Positions 44,008 through 53,825 of a stretch of DNA of 57,525 nucleotides are shown in pieces (position 1 is the first letter of the stretch; every line of letters begins with the position of its first letter). A model generated the notes under the pieces. It saw only the letters and a list, made by a program, of their open reading frames with translations, was not told where the DNA came from and searched no databases. The position numbers and the translations under genes were made by a program. This stretch comes from Sulfurimonas sp. CG01_land_8_20_14_3_00_36_23 (GTDB taxonomy: Bacteria; Campylobacterota; Campylobacteria; Campylobacterales; Sulfurimonadaceae), in the NCBI GenBank assembly GCA_002781365.1, contig PETN01000025.1:1-57525 (forward strand). The letters are read 5' to 3'.

Positions 44008-45075
44008 CTAGTTTGCTTCATCTCTTAAGGAAACGGCGAAATCCAGATCTGGGTTTAAATATGCTTTTTCTATTCCATCCATAGAGCTCACCAGGATTTC
44101 TTCGACTGTATGCCCACTACTATCAATGTCAGTAACGCCTATAGAAATTTGTATTTTTATTTCACGGTCACCTAAAAAGAAATTACTGTTAGAGACAAGG
44201 TCCGAAAGTCTCTCTGCAGTTTTTTTAGCGTTGGTTATATCTGTATGTTTCAAGAGCATTGCAAAAACTCCATTGCCATAATGTGCAACAGTATCACTTC
44301 TTCTTGAAGTTTTCAGTAAAAGTCTTGCAATCGTTCTTGTCATAAGCATAATTGCTTTTTCGTTTTTCACACTCTCTTTTAAGGTGCGAGATAACTCAAT
44401 CATAATCAAAGAACTTTTGTGCTTAAATTCAGCAACTTGTTTTACTTCTTGCAATATTTTTGTCATCAAATAGCGCTTATTATAAACCCCATACTGGTTA
44501 TCAAAGATAGTCTCATTCTCTACATTTTTCACTATCTCTGCTGTCTCATCATAGATAGTTTTCATTTGTGAGTTCTGTTTTTTCAAAATTGTATTTAACT
44601 TTGATATGTCTCCATCTAACGAGCCAACTAAAGTAGAGATAGTATCTGTACTCGTGAGTTCACCCAATTCTGATTTTCTTTTATCTAGAATTTTGACCAT
44701 TAGACTCATGTTTTTATAGAGATTCGCAGTAACAACTAAAATATTTTTAATAGATGAGAACCCTTTTTTAAGATTCTGCTCCAATACAATAGTACTCTCA
44801 GCATCATTACTCTCTTCGAGTTCGAGCATAGAGATGATCTGCTTACGAAGCGTTTCGCTTTTCTCTTCTAAAAGTCGATCAAAGTAAAGAGAAAAATTGC
44901 TTGGGGTGGGAGGTAAATTATCAGTTATAAGTGCACTTAAAACCTCTTTGGAATAAATCTCTAAGTCACTTGATGGAGAGTCGACCCCAAATGTTTTATC
45001 ACTAAAGGGGTCAGCAGCAGGTGTCTCTACAGCATTTAAATTTCTACGACTTCTACTTCTTAATGTTCCTGCCAT
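44008..45075 (-). CDS. Degenerate GGDEF-domain protein
   Basis: The 355 residues end in a GGDEF-type fold: NQYGVYNKRYLMTKIL is the early domain motif and IQISIGVTDID the late one. The signature loop is HYGNGVFAML instead of GG(D/E)EF, so the acidic metal ligands are gone and diguanylate cyclase activity is unlikely. The N-terminal 190 residues are mostly helical. It may bind GTP or cyclic-di-GMP as a regulator. It lies between clpP and def in a tight operon of housekeeping genes. Confidence 0.75.
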   Translation of the reverse strand: MAGTLRSRSRRNLNAVETPAADPFSDKTFGVDSPSSDLEIYSKEVLSALITDNLPPTPSNFSLYFDRLLEEKSETLRKQIISMLELEESNDAESTIVLEQNLKKGFSSIKNILVVTANLYKNMSLMVKILDKRKSELGELTSTDTISTLVGSLDGDISKLNTILKKQNSQMKTIYDETAEIVKNVENETIFDNQYGVYNKRYLMTKILQEVKQVAEFKHKSSLIMIELSRTLKESVKNEKAIMLMTRTIARLLLKTSRRSDTVAHYGNGVFAMLLKHTDITNAKKTAERLSDLVSNSNFFLGDREIKIQISIGVTDIDSSGHTVEEILVSSMDGIEKAYLNPDLDFAVSLRDEAN

Positions 45076-45084
45076 TTTATCCCC

Positions 45085-45675
45085 TTATTCTTTGTCGCTT
45101 TTGACTAGAACCTCATCAATCATTCCATATTCAACTGCTTCTTTTGCACTCATAAAATTATCACGATCGGTGTCTTCTTCTACTTTTTTAACGCTTTGAC
45201 CTGTATTTTTAGAAAGGATTTCATTAAGTTCAGCTTTCATGCGAAGAATCTCTTTCGCTTGAATTGCTATATCTGTTGCTTGACCTTGTGCACCGCCTAA
45301 TGGCTGATGAATCATAATTCTAGCATGTGGAAGCGCATATCTTTTGCCCTTCTCACCAGAAGACAATAAAAATGCACCCATAGATGCTGCTTGTCCGATA
45401 CAGATAGTTGCCACATGTGGACGAATGTAGTTCATAGTATCAAAGATTGCCATTCCTGCTGTTACAACTCCACCTGGAGAGTTGATGTAGAAATAGATAT
45501 CTTTTTCAGGGTCTTCAGCTTCAAGGAAAAGAAACTGCGCAACTATCGTTGAAGCAACTTGATCATTTACTTCTCCGCTAAGCATTACAATTCTATCTTT
45601 TAAAAGGCGTGAGTAAATATCATAAGAACGCTCACCACGTCCTGTTTTTTCTACTACATAAGGAATATAGCTCAT
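45085..45675 (-). CDS. clpP: ATP-dependent Clp protease proteolytic subunit
   Basis: Serine protease core of the ClpXP/ClpAP machines. The 196 residues show the nucleophile in [11 protein letters not shown], the histidine in [12 protein letters not shown] and the later aspartate in [12 protein letters not shown]. It follows tig by 4 bases, the common tig-clpP order in many bacteria. A near copy of the repeated motif lies at 45322, read L-P-H-A-R. Confidence 0.95.
   Translation of the reverse strand: MSYIPYVVEKTGRGERSYDIYSRLLKDRIVMLSGEVNDQVASTIVAQFLFLEAEDPEKDIYFYINSPGGVVTAGMAIFDTMNYIRPHVATICIGQAASMGAFLLSSGEKGKRYALPHARIMIHQPLGGAQGQATDIAIQAKEILRMKAELNEILSKNTGQSVKKVEEDTDRDNFMSAKEAVEYGMIDEVLVKSDKE
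45322..45332 (-). repeat. Near copy of the repeated motif in clpP
   Basis: AGCATGTGGAA, one base off. It falls on the conserved L-P-H-A-R next to the catalytic histidine region; the C-to-T change is at the third codon position and keeps the alanine. Confidence 0.5.
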
Positions 45676-45679
45676 CTGC

Positions 45680-46981
45680 TTACGCTTCTTTTATCTTTGA
45701 GTTAAGAAGTCCTGAAAGAACTTTATCTTCAACCATTGACATTTGAATGGCAGGAAGGTAGCCTGCATTTTTATACTGCTCGTACGATTTTTGAGGATCT
45801 TGACCCATTTGCATTGCCTCATAGTAGATAGTTTGCATTACTTCTTGCTCTTCAACTTTCACGTTTTCAGCAGTTGCCAAAGCATCAATAATAAATGTTG
45901 CTTTTACACTTTTTGATGCATCTTCACGGAAAGTTTCACGAAGTTCTTTTAATTTATCTTCACTTTCGCGAAGTTCATTAATCTCTTCTTCACTCATTTG
46001 TTGCGCTTTCTTGTTAAGTGCCATATCTATCTCTTGTTCTACCACAAACTCTGGTAAGTCAAATTTTAAACCTGCAACAAAAGACTCTAAAAGTGCTGGT
46101 TTTAACTCGTCATTGTAAAGTTTAGACAACTCTTCATTCTCAATCTGAGTTTTTACTAATGCTTTTAGTGTCTCTAAAGTTGCATCCTCTTCACCTGGAA
46201 GCATTTTTTTAGCAAGTTCATCATCTATAGCTACTTCCTCTTTCACTTGGATGTTATTTACTTTTACTTTAAACTCTGCATCTTTGCCAGCGAGCTCTTT
46301 GCCGCCATAACTTTCAGGGAAAGTCACTTTAATAACCGCTTCATCATCTCTTTTCATACCAATCACTTGATCTTCAAAGCCAGGAATAAATTGACCAGAA
46401 CCTAAACGAAGTGCAAAATTTTCAGCAGTTCCACCTGCAAAAGGAACACCATCTATTGAACCTTCAAAATCAATTACAGCAGTATCGCCCTCTTTCATTT
46501 TACGATTTTTCTTTATATCTACAAGTGGAGCTTGTGCTTCTGCTAACTCTTTGATTCTTGTATCTATGTCTGCATCCGAAATCGCAGGTTTGTTAAACTC
46601 TTTTACCATTGCATTGTAGTCACCCAACTCTATTTCAGGACGCATTGCGATTTTAACAGTTACTTCTATTTTATCATCGCTTTTATCAAATCTAGAGATA
46701 TTTGGTTCACCAATTAAAGCATCATTCGCAATATTAAGTTCTGCTAAACCTTGTGTTAAAACATCACGAAGAGCTTCTGCCTCAGCATCTTGAACTAGAC
46801 GTTCACCATACTGCTTCTTTACAGCAGAAGCAGGAACTTTACCCTTACGGAAACCGTCAATTTTTGCAGTTTTTGTAAGCTCTTTAGCGATTTTTTCAAC
46901 TTTCGCGTTCACTTCTTCCATTAAGATTGTAGCTTCAACCTCAGCATTTGCACCATCAATTTTCTTTGATTTGATTTCCAT
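45680..46981 (-). CDS. tig: Trigger factor
   Basis: Ribosome-associated chaperone and prolyl isomerase. The 433 residues have the ribosome-binding N-terminal signature GFRKGKVP, the FKBP-type domain ([20 protein letters not shown]) and the helical C-terminal arms. I chose ATG 46981 (MEIKSKKI), which follows AAAGGAAATTG; the longer frame begins with TTG one codon earlier. It precedes clpP by 4 bases. Confidence 0.94.
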   Translation of the reverse strand: MEIKSKKIDGANAEVEATILMEEVNAKVEKIAKELTKTAKIDGFRKGKVPASAVKKQYGERLVQDAEAEALRDVLTQGLAELNIANDALIGEPNISRFDKSDDKIEVTVKIAMRPEIELGDYNAMVKEFNKPAISDADIDTRIKELAEAQAPLVDIKKNRKMKEGDTAVIDFEGSIDGVPFAGGTAENFALRLGSGQFIPGFEDQVIGMKRDDEAVIKVTFPESYGGKELAGKDAEFKVKVNNIQVKEEVAIDDELAKKMLPGEEDATLETLKALVKTQIENEELSKLYNDELKPALLESFVAGLKFDLPEFVVEQEIDMALNKKAQQMSEEEINELRESEDKLKELRETFREDASKSVKATFIIDALATAENVKVEEQEVMQTIYYEAMQMGQDPQKSYEQYKNAGYLPAIQMSMVEDKVLSGLLNSKIKEA

Positions 46982-47066
46982 CAATTTCCTTTAATCTTTT
47001 TTCTTTTGTATAGTTTTAACTATTATTTTCGGCAATAATATCTAAAAAGTGCTTTTATCTATCTTT

Positions 47067-47093
47067 AAAATTTAAGCTTCATGCTTAATTTTT
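47067..47093 (-). terminator. Stem-loop at end of lspA
   Basis: AAAATTTAAGC and GCTTAATTTTT pair at ten of eleven positions around TTCAT, covering the lspA stop. T-rich DNA flanks it on the minus transcript. It separates lspA from tig. Confidence 0.55.
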
Positions 47094-47540
47094 ACACCAC
47101 TCTTTTTTAAAGTTAAGTACTAAAATCCAAACTACTGCTACATCTATCATTACATCTGCGAAGTTAAAAACAGCAAAGTTAAATCCACAATGCCAATAAA
47201 CCATATCCACAACGCCACCATGGATAAATCTATCATAGACATTTGAAAATGCACCACCCAGAAGAAGACCTGCTGGAAAAGCGTAACATACTTTTTTAAG
47301 ATAAAAAACATAACCAAGAATGCCTACAACTAAAACCAACTGTATATACTTTAAATACTCCGCTAAAAAGGAGAACATAGAGAAAGCGACTCCTTTATTG
47401 TAAACTAGAATCAAATCTATGCAATCTGTGTAGTATCTAAATCCATCAACAAACAACATTTTAATGTTTTGGTCAATAATAAAGACTCCAAGCATACTTA
47501 GAGAGAGAATGAGACTCAGACGTAAGTTATGCTTAGGCAT
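47085..47540 (-). CDS. lspA: Lipoprotein signal peptidase
   Basis: Removes the signal peptide from lipoproteins in the inner membrane. The 151 residues have four hydrophobic helices and the two catalytic aspartates in [15 protein letters not shown] and FNFADVMID. It overlaps glmM by 8 bases. Confidence 0.93.
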   Translation of the reverse strand: MPKHNLRLSLILSLSMLGVFIIDQNIKMLFVDGFRYYTDCIDLILVYNKGVAFSMFSFLAEYLKYIQLVLVVGILGYVFYLKKVCYAFPAGLLLGGAFSNVYDRFIHGGVVDMVYWHCGFNFAVFNFADVMIDVAVVWILVLNFKKEWCKN

Positions 47541-48873
47541 TTAAATCTTTTTGAAAGAACGCTACAAGTTCATCCATTCTTGCACTCATTTTTTTGCCAT
47601 CTTTGCATTCAAGCAATATTCTTAACTTATTTTCTGTTCCTGAATAGCGGATAAGGTGGCGAATGTGTTCCTCATCTAAAACTTTGAGTTTTGCACTTAA
47701 ACCCTCTATGCTAGCAAGCTCTTTTTTAACTTTAATATTGATATTGACAAGTTTTTGCGGATAGAGGTTGAATGGACGAAGCGCTTTGGAAGCTTTTTGC
47801 TTCGTGGTAATCATCATTGCTAGTACCTGAAGGGCAGAGACAAGCCCATCTCCAGTTTTCGCATAATCATTCACAATCACATGTCCGCTCTGTTCTCCTC
47901 CAAAATTGATGCCCTCTTTTTTCATAATCTCTAAAACATTTTTATCCCCGACATCTGAACGAAAGAGTTTTAATCCTTTTAGCACCATAAAATCTTCAAG
48001 CCCTTGATTACTCATAACAGTAGCGACTATTCCTCCCCCTTTTAAAACACCGTTATCATTCATACAAGAGGCTAAAGCTCCTAAAAGCTGGTCTCCATCT
48101 ACAACCTCGCCTTTCTCGTCGACAACAACAAGCCTATCCGCATCGCCATCAAGGGCAATTCCTAAATCTGCCCTAAACTTCACAACACTCTCACATAAAT
48201 CTTTTGTATGGAGTGCGCCACATCCTTCATTGATGTTAAAACCATCTGGTTTATCATGTAAAACGATAACATCTGCACCAAGCTCTTCTAATACAGTTGG
48301 TCCAACTTTATAAGCTGCTCCATTTGCCGTATCTAAAACAATTCGCATTCCTCGGAGTGAAATTTCTCTTGGAAAGGAGTTTTTTAACTGCACAATGTAT
48401 CTTCCAATAACATCATCAATTCTTTTTGCCTTACCAATTTTTTTTGCGGTTACTTGTGCATCCAAGAGTAATGCTTGATTTTTATAAATCAACTCTATCT
48501 CTTTTTCTGCTTCGCTTGAGAGTTTGTCTCCATGCCCGTCAAAAAACTTTATCCCATTATCTTCAAAGGAGTTATGCGAAGCACTTATCATGATACCAGC
48601 GTCACAACGCATATTTTCTGTAATAAAAGCAATGGCAGGTGTTGGCATAGGCCCTATCTCAACAACATCGTAACCAATCGCTGTCAAGCCACTTACAATA
48701 GCACTCTCTATCATATAACCGCTTCTACGGGTATCTTTACCAATCAATATTTTATTATTTGTCGAGTGTTTTTTAAAATAGATTCCAGCTGCCATAGCAA
48801 CTTTCATTGCAAGTTCAGCAGTTAAAAATGAGCCTGCTTCTCCTCTCACTCCATCAGTTCCGAATAATTTCAT
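47533..48873 (-). CDS. glmM: Phosphoglucosamine mutase GlmM
   Basis: Converts glucosamine-6-phosphate to glucosamine-1-phosphate for peptidoglycan and LPS. The 446 residues carry the phosphoserine loop [17 protein letters not shown], the metal site DGDADR and the sugar-binding GGEQSGHV. It starts the glmM-lspA pair, divergent from rpsT. Confidence 0.95.
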   Translation of the reverse strand: MKLFGTDGVRGEAGSFLTAELAMKVAMAAGIYFKKHSTNNKILIGKDTRRSGYMIESAIVSGLTAIGYDVVEIGPMPTPAIAFITENMRCDAGIMISASHNSFEDNGIKFFDGHGDKLSSEAEKEIELIYKNQALLLDAQVTAKKIGKAKRIDDVIGRYIVQLKNSFPREISLRGMRIVLDTANGAAYKVGPTVLEELGADVIVLHDKPDGFNINEGCGALHTKDLCESVVKFRADLGIALDGDADRLVVVDEKGEVVDGDQLLGALASCMNDNGVLKGGGIVATVMSNQGLEDFMVLKGLKLFRSDVGDKNVLEIMKKEGINFGGEQSGHVIVNDYAKTGDGLVSALQVLAMMITTKQKASKALRPFNLYPQKLVNINIKVKKELASIEGLSAKLKVLDEEHIRHLIRYSGTENKLRILLECKDGKKMSARMDELVAFFQKDLNA

Positions 48874-49020
48874 ATTTTTTTCCAGTATTTAAAGTGCTGT
48901 ATTTTAACATAAATATACATACAAAGCTGAAATATTACAATTCTCCTTATCTTTAACTTAATTTTAATTATCTTTAAGCTACTATTGCGCACTTAAAATT
49001 TCATGAGAAGGACTCATTAC

Positions 49021-49281
49021 ATGGCAAATCACAAGTCATCTATTAAGAGAATTCGTCAAACAATCGTTCGTGCTGAACGTAATCGTTTCTACAGAACTCG
49101 TCTTAAAAATATCGTTAAAACTGTTAACACTGCTGTTGACGCAGGTAATAAAGAAGAAGCTACTGCAGCATTTAAAACTGCTAACCAACAAATTCACAAG
49201 TTTGTAAGCAAAGGTGTTTTGAAAAAAGCTACTGCTGCAAGAAAAGTAAGTCGTCTACACAGAGCTGTAAACGCTATATAA
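49021..49281 (+). CDS. rpsT: 30S ribosomal protein S20
   Basis: The 86-residue protein begins [14 protein letters not shown], typical of S20, and is rich in lysine and alanine. A strong AGAAGGA ribosome site lies 9 bases upstream of the ATG at 49021, so this start is chosen over the longer frame that begins at 49003. It binds 16S rRNA early in assembly. It is 12 bases before prfA, a common Campylobacterota pairing. Confidence 0.95.
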   Translation: MANHKSSIKRIRQTIVRAERNRFYRTRLKNIVKTVNTAVDAGNKEEATAAFKTANQQIHKFVSKGVLKKATAARKVSRLHRAVNAI

Positions 49282-49293
49282 GGTTAACACTTA

Positions 49294-50361
49294 ATGTTAG
49301 CCGATAAACTTACCCCGTTTATCATCCGCTATAATGAACTTAGCGACCTGCTAAGTTCACCTGACATCACTTCTGATATTAAAAGAATGACAAATCTTTC
49401 AAAAGAACAATCTTCACTTTCACCAATCGTAGAAAAAGCGAAAGAGTATCAAGCACTTATAAAAGATATCTCAGAAGCTAAAGCGATGCTCAATGATTCT
49501 GAGATGTTTGAGATGGCAAAAGAGGAACTTAAAGAGTTAGAGCCTCAAAAACCTCAGCTAGAAGAGGAGATAAAACTTCTTCTCTTACCAAAAGATCCCA
49601 ATGATGATAGAAATATCATCGTTGAGCTTCGAGCTGGTGCAGGGGGAGATGAGGCTGCTATCTTTGTTGGAGACCTTTTTGATGCTTACACGCGCTATGC
49701 TGACCTTCAAGGTTGGAAGATAGAGCTTATAAGTACATCTCCGTCGGACGCGGGTGGATATAAAGAAGTTATTGCACTTATCAAAGGCGATCAGGTTTAT
49801 AGTCGTTTGAAATATGAGGGTGGAATTCACCGTGTTCAAAGGGTTCCAGCAACAGAGTCTCAGGGGCGTGTTCACACCTCAGCAATCACTGTTGCCGTAA
49901 TGCCTGAAGTGGATGATGTTGAGATACAGATTAATGCATCCGACCTAAAAATTGATGTAATGCGTTCATCAGGTAATGGTGGGCAGTCAGTAAATACGAC
50001 CGATTCAGCTGTTCGTATTACGCATTTACCATCTGGTTTGGTTGTAACGAATCAAGATGGTAAATCTCAACACAAAAATAAAGATGCTGCGATGAAAGTT
50101 CTCAAAGCTAGGCTTTATGACCTTGAGATGCAAGAAGCGCAAGCTAAAGATAGCCAAGCACGTTCAGCGCAAGTTGGAAGTGGAGATAGAAGCGGAAGAA
50201 TTAGAACTTATAACTATCCGCAAAATCGCATAAGTGATCATAGAATCACTTTAACACTCTACAGACTTGCCGAGATTATGCATGGTGGTCTTTTAGATGA
50301 GATTATTGAACCTCTGATAGCGGACCATCAAGCTAAAATTGTTGAGGCTGCAGGGCTTTAA
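49294..50361 (+). CDS. prfA: Peptide chain release factor 1
   Basis: Recognises UAA and UAG stop codons. The 355 residues have the peptidyl-hydrolysis motif [18 protein letters not shown] and the codon-recognition tripeptide PAT in [14 protein letters not shown]. Length is normal. It is followed by a motif copy and an imperfect inverted repeat. Confidence 0.95.
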   Translation: MLADKLTPFIIRYNELSDLLSSPDITSDIKRMTNLSKEQSSLSPIVEKAKEYQALIKDISEAKAMLNDSEMFEMAKEELKELEPQKPQLEEEIKLLLLPKDPNDDRNIIVELRAGAGGDEAAIFVGDLFDAYTRYADLQGWKIELISTSPSDAGGYKEVIALIKGDQVYSRLKYEGGIHRVQRVPATESQGRVHTSAITVAVMPEVDDVEIQINASDLKIDVMRSSGNGGQSVNTTDSAVRITHLPSGLVVTNQDGKSQHKNKDAAMKVLKARLYDLEMQEAQAKDSQARSAQVGSGDRSGRIRTYNYPQNRISDHRITLTLYRLAEIMHGGLLDEIIEPLIADHQAKIVEAAGL

Positions 50362-50370
50362 CGCTTTTTA

Positions 50371-50394
50371 TTTCCACATGCCAAAGCGTGTGGA
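50371..50394. terminator. Motif copy with decayed inverted partner between prfA and dapF
   Basis: TTTCCACATGCC (exact 11-mer at 50372) is followed by GCGTGTGGA (50386-50394), a partner with mismatches. The arrangement is that of the perfect motif hairpins elsewhere, apparently in decay. It separates convergent prfA and dapF. Confidence 0.7.
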
Positions 50395-50395
50395 T

Positions 50396-51139
50396 TTAAA
50401 GATTGAACTCACTTACAAAAACTTTTTTCACTCTGCCTTTAAAAGTAATCGTTTTATTGTTTGTACCTAAATAGAGCGTATCTCCACTTCTAGGATAAAC
50501 CTCTATAGAATCTGAAACTCTCTTCTCTAGTAAAGCAACATAAAAACAAGCCGCCATTCCAGTTCCACATGCCAAAGTCTCATCTTCCACACCTCGCTCA
50601 TAAGTTCGAACACGCAGGTTTCCTCCATCGACAAAAGCTATATTTACATTTGCATTGTATTTAAATCGCAACTCTTTTGCCTCTTGCAAATCAAAACTCT
50701 CAATATCATCCGTAAAACTTACAAGATGAGGAACACCCGTATCAACCTTTATCCATGTTTTCCCATTGTAGTGTATGTTTTTTTCTAAAATAGAAGGTGG
50801 TGTTAGCTCGCTTAGAACCATATCCCCATCTACTTCCGCAGAGATAATCCCTGCACCTGTTAAAAAACTCATCTTACGCTCTGCAAGGTTATTGACAAAA
50901 GCATAATGGGCACAGGCGCGAGAGCCATTTCCACACATCTCAGCTTCGCTCCCATCTGAGTTATAAAACTGCCATTCAAAATCATATCTGGCATGTGGAA
51001 TTAAGACAATCAGACCATCTGCACCGATTCCATTTTGTCGATGACAAAGCTCTTTTGCCAATTCACTTCTATCACTTTTGACAAACGTGTGAAATAACAC
51101 AAAATCATTTCCGTTCGCACTGTATTTTGATACTGTCAT
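50396..51139 (-). CDS. dapF: Diaminopimelate epimerase
   Basis: Makes meso-diaminopimelate for peptidoglycan and lysine. The 247 residues have the two catalytic cysteines in AEMCGNGSRACAHY and LACGTGMAA. Two exact copies of the repeated motif lie in the gene; one (50563) encodes the conserved L-A-C-G-T at the catalytic cysteine, the other (50990) reads I-P-H-A-R. It overlaps coaE by 4 bases. Confidence 0.95.
   Translation of the reverse strand: MTVSKYSANGNDFVLFHTFVKSDRSELAKELCHRQNGIGADGLIVLIPHARYDFEWQFYNSDGSEAEMCGNGSRACAHYAFVNNLAERKMSFLTGAGIISAEVDGDMVLSELTPPSILEKNIHYNGKTWIKVDTGVPHLVSFTDDIESFDLQEAKELRFKYNANVNIAFVDGGNLRVRTYERGVEDETLACGTGMAACFYVALLEKRVSDSIEVYPRSGDTLYLGTNNKTITFKGRVKKVFVSEFNL
50563..50573 (+). 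repeat. TTCCACATGCC motif copy over the dapF active site
   Basis: Exact copy. On the coding strand it reads TTG-GCA-TGT-GGA-ACT, L-A-C-G-T, including a catalytic cysteine. Candidate DNA uptake sequence placed where the protein sequence permits it. Confidence 0.8.
50990..51000 (-). repeat. Second TTCCACATGCC motif copy inside dapF
   Basis: Exact copy, read ATT-CCA-CAT-GCC-AGA (I-P-H-A-R) on the coding strand. Candidate DNA uptake sequence. Confidence 0.8.
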
Positions 51140-51741
51140 TTTTTCTCCTGCAAATACTTACGCTTTATTTTTTCAACAAACTCTTCGCACTCTCTCTGAA
51201 GATGCTTAAGGTCTTTGGAGTTATCAATAACCCACGTCGCTCTCTTTTTCTTCTCTTCTACTGGCATTTGTGAATGGATTCTTTTTATGGAATCCTCTTT
51301 TGAATAACCATTTCTTTTTATAAAGCGTTCTAATTGTATCTCACTTGGAGTATAGACAACAACGCTCTCTTTTATATCATACGCATTTTTCTCAAAAAAG
51401 AGTGGGATATCTATAAGATATGGAAACTTAAAGCTATCCTGTTTTACAGAACGCTTCTCAATCTCTTCTCTTATTTTAGGATGTAAAAAATCTTCTAAAA
51501 CTTTTTTTACTTTATCGTCTGAGAAGACTAGAACACCGAGTTTTGCTCGATTTACTTTGTTGTTTTCAACATATTCATCCCCAAAAGTCTCTTGCACCCA
51601 GCCAGAGGAAGCATCGAGAATTTCATGGGAGATGGTATCGGCATCTATAACACGCATACCGTTTAAAGACAGAAGAGATGCTACAGTACTCTTTCCTGTG
51701 GCGATTCCTCCTGTGAGCGCTATAGCATATTCAAAAGCCAT
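51136..51741 (-). CDS. coaE: Dephospho-CoA kinase
   Basis: Last step of coenzyme A synthesis. The 201 residues have the P-loop LTGGIATGKSTVAS and the CoaE sequence RVIDADTISHEIL; R-rich lid RFIKRNGYS follows. It overlaps dapF by 4 bases and the spermidine-synthase-like gene by one base. Confidence 0.93.
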   Translation of the reverse strand: MAFEYAIALTGGIATGKSTVASLLSLNGMRVIDADTISHEILDASSGWVQETFGDEYVENNKVNRAKLGVLVFSDDKVKKVLEDFLHPKIREEIEKRSVKQDSFKFPYLIDIPLFFEKNAYDIKESVVVYTPSEIQLERFIKRNGYSKEDSIKRIHSQMPVEEKKKRATWVIDNSKDLKHLQRECEEFVEKIKRKYLQEKK

Positions 51742-52286
51742 TAGTTTTTAATGATTCCTAAATACTCTTTACGAATATAATTTGGCATAGCAAAAGATGC
51801 GATGTGAATATCACAGTTATAGTAGTGTAAATCATCTAGCATATCTGATCTTTGTAAAATAATATCTGCAGTTGGGTGATACTCTTTAGAGGCTAAAATA
51901 GCCGTCGCACCTGTACCTAAATTGTAAGGCATAATCACCTTAAAGTAGTTCGCTAAAACCTGCATGAGAATTCTGTTATTCTGTATTTCATCAAGAGAGT
52001 CATGCGTTATACTCAACTGTCCATCCTCTTTAAGAACACGGTTTATGTGCGCTATTACAGCAGCATCTCCACTCATTTCACAAATAACTACATCATAACT
52101 GCTATCGCTTAAATCACGCAAAGCATCCAAGCTACATGGAACTATGTTTGAACTCATCTCATCATGTTTTTTTATCTCATTACTTAACTGATTTGCATCG
52201 TTACTGATGATTAAAATATTTTTCGGTGTCTTACTTGTACAAAGAGGTACGTGGACCATCATTTCTGGATAGATAAAAGATTTCAT
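51741..52286 (-). CDS. Spermidine-synthase-like protein
   Basis: A 181-residue protein with the Rossmann-type pattern of spermidine synthases (ILIISNDANQLSNEIKK, then SYDVVICEMSG and VLKEDGQLSI). It is shorter than the classical enzymes (about 260-300) and the DD(S/A)E-type active-site acid motif is not clear, so activity is unsure. Campylobacterota have a short SpeE-like family. It starts the set with coaE and dapF. Confidence 0.65.
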   Translation of the reverse strand: MKSFIYPEMMVHVPLCTSKTPKNILIISNDANQLSNEIKKHDEMSSNIVPCSLDALRDLSDSSYDVVICEMSGDAAVIAHINRVLKEDGQLSITHDSLDEIQNNRILMQVLANYFKVIMPYNLGTGATAILASKEYHPTADIILQRSDMLDDLHYYNCDIHIASFAMPNYIRKEYLGIIKN

Positions 52287-52417
52287 TTAAAAAGTTCCTC
52301 AGTTTTATATTAAAAGCGATTTTAGCATATTTGCCTTTATATGTTTTAAAAAGCTTAAAACTTGCATATATTTAAGCTACACTTGATAATTGATTTCTTA
52401 GTTTTATAAATTGTAGA

Positions 52418-52423
52418 TATAAT
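52418..52423 (+). promoter_or_regulatory. Putative -10 element for the DUF2892 gene
   Basis: TATAAT in GATATAATTATG, 28 bases before the ATG at 52451, which has an AAAGGA ribosome site. Confidence 0.45.
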
Positions 52424-52450
52424 TATGATAAATTATTTAAAGGAATAAAA

Positions 52451-52645
52451 ATGAACTTTAACAAGATAAGATCATTTTGTAGAGTGTTTCGTATCATTTT
52501 AGGTGTAGCACTTATCGTCACAGGTATCATACAATGGGGAGCTTCAGAGTATGCTCCATGGTTTTTTCTAGGAATCATCCCTCTTGCTGCAGGACTTCTA
52601 AACTTTTGTCCACTCTGTATTATCTCTAAGAAGTGCGATTTATAA
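52451..52645 (+). CDS. DUF2892 (YgaP-type) small membrane protein
   Basis: A 64-residue protein with two hydrophobic helices (about 12-28 and 36-52) and the tail NFCPLCIISKKCDL, typical of the DUF2892/YgaP transmembrane family. The two cysteines of CPLC are conserved there. In YgaP this part follows a rhodanese domain; here it is alone. The ribosome site AAAGGA lies eight bases upstream. Function unknown. Confidence 0.8.
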   Translation: MNFNKIRSFCRVFRIILGVALIVTGIIQWGASEYAPWFFLGIIPLAAGLLNFCPLCIISKKCDL

Positions 52646-52672
52646 AAAGTGCTCTGCCACACAACCCTCTCT

Positions 52673-52699
52673 TTGGCATGTGGAATTTCCACATGCCAA
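52673..52699. terminator. Inverted motif pair between the DUF2892 gene and purM
   Basis: TTGGCATGTGGAA and TTCCACATGCCAA (52673-52685 and 52687-52699) are perfect inverted copies one base apart, so the two exact 11-mers almost touch. In RNA the stem would be about 12 bases with a three-base loop. It ends the DUF2892 transcript and overlaps the region upstream of the purM promoter. Confidence 0.8.
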
Positions 52700-52728
52700 G
52701 ATTAACTCTTCTCTCAACTCGCATAAGA

Positions 52729-52734
52729 TATAAT
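52729..52734 (+). promoter_or_regulatory. Putative -10 element of purM
   Basis: TATAAT in AGATATAATTTC, 27 bases before the purM ATG at 52761. Confidence 0.5.
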
Positions 52735-52760
52735 TTCACACTTTTTAAATGGAGCCAAAT

Positions 52761-53756
52761 ATGAGCCAAATTAGCTACAAAGATGCTGGTGTTGATATAG
52801 ACGCTGGAAATAGTTTTGTTGAGAACATTAAACCCTTAGTAAAATCTACAAGAATCCCAGGTGTACTAGGTGGAATAGGTTCTTTTGCTGGAGCATTTGA
52901 ACTACCAAAAGGCTTTCGTGAGCCTGTTATGCTTGCCGCAACTGATGGAGTTGGAACAAAACTAAAACTTGCTATTGATTCAGGTATTCACCATACTGTT
53001 GGAATCGATTTGGTTGCAATGTGCGTTAATGATTTGTTATGCAACTTTGGAACACCCTCTTTCTTCCTTGACTACTATGCTACAGGAAAACTTGATGTTA
53101 AAACTGCGACAAGTGTTGTAGCTGGAATCGCTGAGGGATGTATCAGAAGCGAATGCGCACTTATTGGTGGTGAGACTGCAGAGATGCCAGGAATGTACTC
53201 TAGCGATGATTATGATTTAGCTGGATTTGCAGTTGGTGTTGCTGAGAAGAGTGAAATGGATAGAGTCTCTCTTGTAAAAGCAGGGCATAAACTTATCGCA
53301 CTTCCAAGTTCAGGTCTTCACTCCAATGGTTTCTCTTTAGCAAGAAAAGTACTGTTTGAAAAAATGGGTATGCACTTTGAGGATGAGTTCAACGGAAAAC
53401 CACTTATCGAGACGCTCCTTGAGCCAACAAATATCTATGTTAAAACTTTTAAAGCTTTAAAAAATGAGATTGTAGCAATGGCGCATATTACAGGGGGTGG
53501 AATTGTTGAAAACTTACCTCGTGTACTACCAGAAAACCTTATGGCTGAAGTTAAAAAAGAGAGTATAAAGGTTTTACCTATTTTCAAACTTATGAGTGAA
53601 CATGTCGCAGAAGAGGAGATGTACAGAGCATTCAATATGGGTGTTGGTATGATTTTAGTTGTAGATGATGCAGATGTTGAAACAGTATTAAGTAAAACAG
53701 ATGGTTATCTTATCGGTGAAATAAAAGAGGGTGCAAGAAAAGCTGTAATGATTTAA
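52761..53756 (+). CDS. purM: Phosphoribosylformylglycinamidine cyclo-ligase PurM
   Basis: Purine synthesis step that makes AIR from FGAM. The 331 residues start MSQISYKDAGVDIDAGN and contain ATDGVGTKLKLA, IGGETAEMPGMY and HITGGGIVENLPR. I chose ATG 52761, because GGAG at 52751 is its ribosome site; the in-frame ATG at 52749 lacks one. A motif hairpin follows the stop. Confidence 0.95.
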   Translation: MSQISYKDAGVDIDAGNSFVENIKPLVKSTRIPGVLGGIGSFAGAFELPKGFREPVMLAATDGVGTKLKLAIDSGIHHTVGIDLVAMCVNDLLCNFGTPSFFLDYYATGKLDVKTATSVVAGIAEGCIRSECALIGGETAEMPGMYSSDDYDLAGFAVGVAEKSEMDRVSLVKAGHKLIALPSSGLHSNGFSLARKVLFEKMGMHFEDEFNGKPLIETLLEPTNIYVKTFKALKNEIVAMAHITGGGIVENLPRVLPENLMAEVKKESIKVLPIFKLMSEHVAEEEMYRAFNMGVGMILVVDDADVETVLSKTDGYLIGEIKEGARKAVMI

Positions 53757-53775
53757 TCACTATAGCTTTTAAATG

Positions 53776-53810
53776 TTTGGCATGTGGAAAGTTTATTTCC
53801 ACATGCCAAA
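53776..53810. terminator. Inverted motif pair between purM and the lipoprotein gene
   Basis: TTTGGCATGTGGAAA (53776-53790) and TTTCCACATGCCAAA (53796-53810) form a perfect 15-base stem with loop GTTTA. Both hold exact 11-mers. It is in the 69-base gap between convergent genes and can terminate both. Confidence 0.85.
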
Positions 53811-53825
53811 GAGAAGAGAGTCTCT

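Noticed and set aside
28765-53810. The repeated motif as a CRISPR array or REP element
   Set aside because: Copies are spread over 46 kb, not regularly spaced, and many are single copies inside genes; REP elements are nearly always outside genes.
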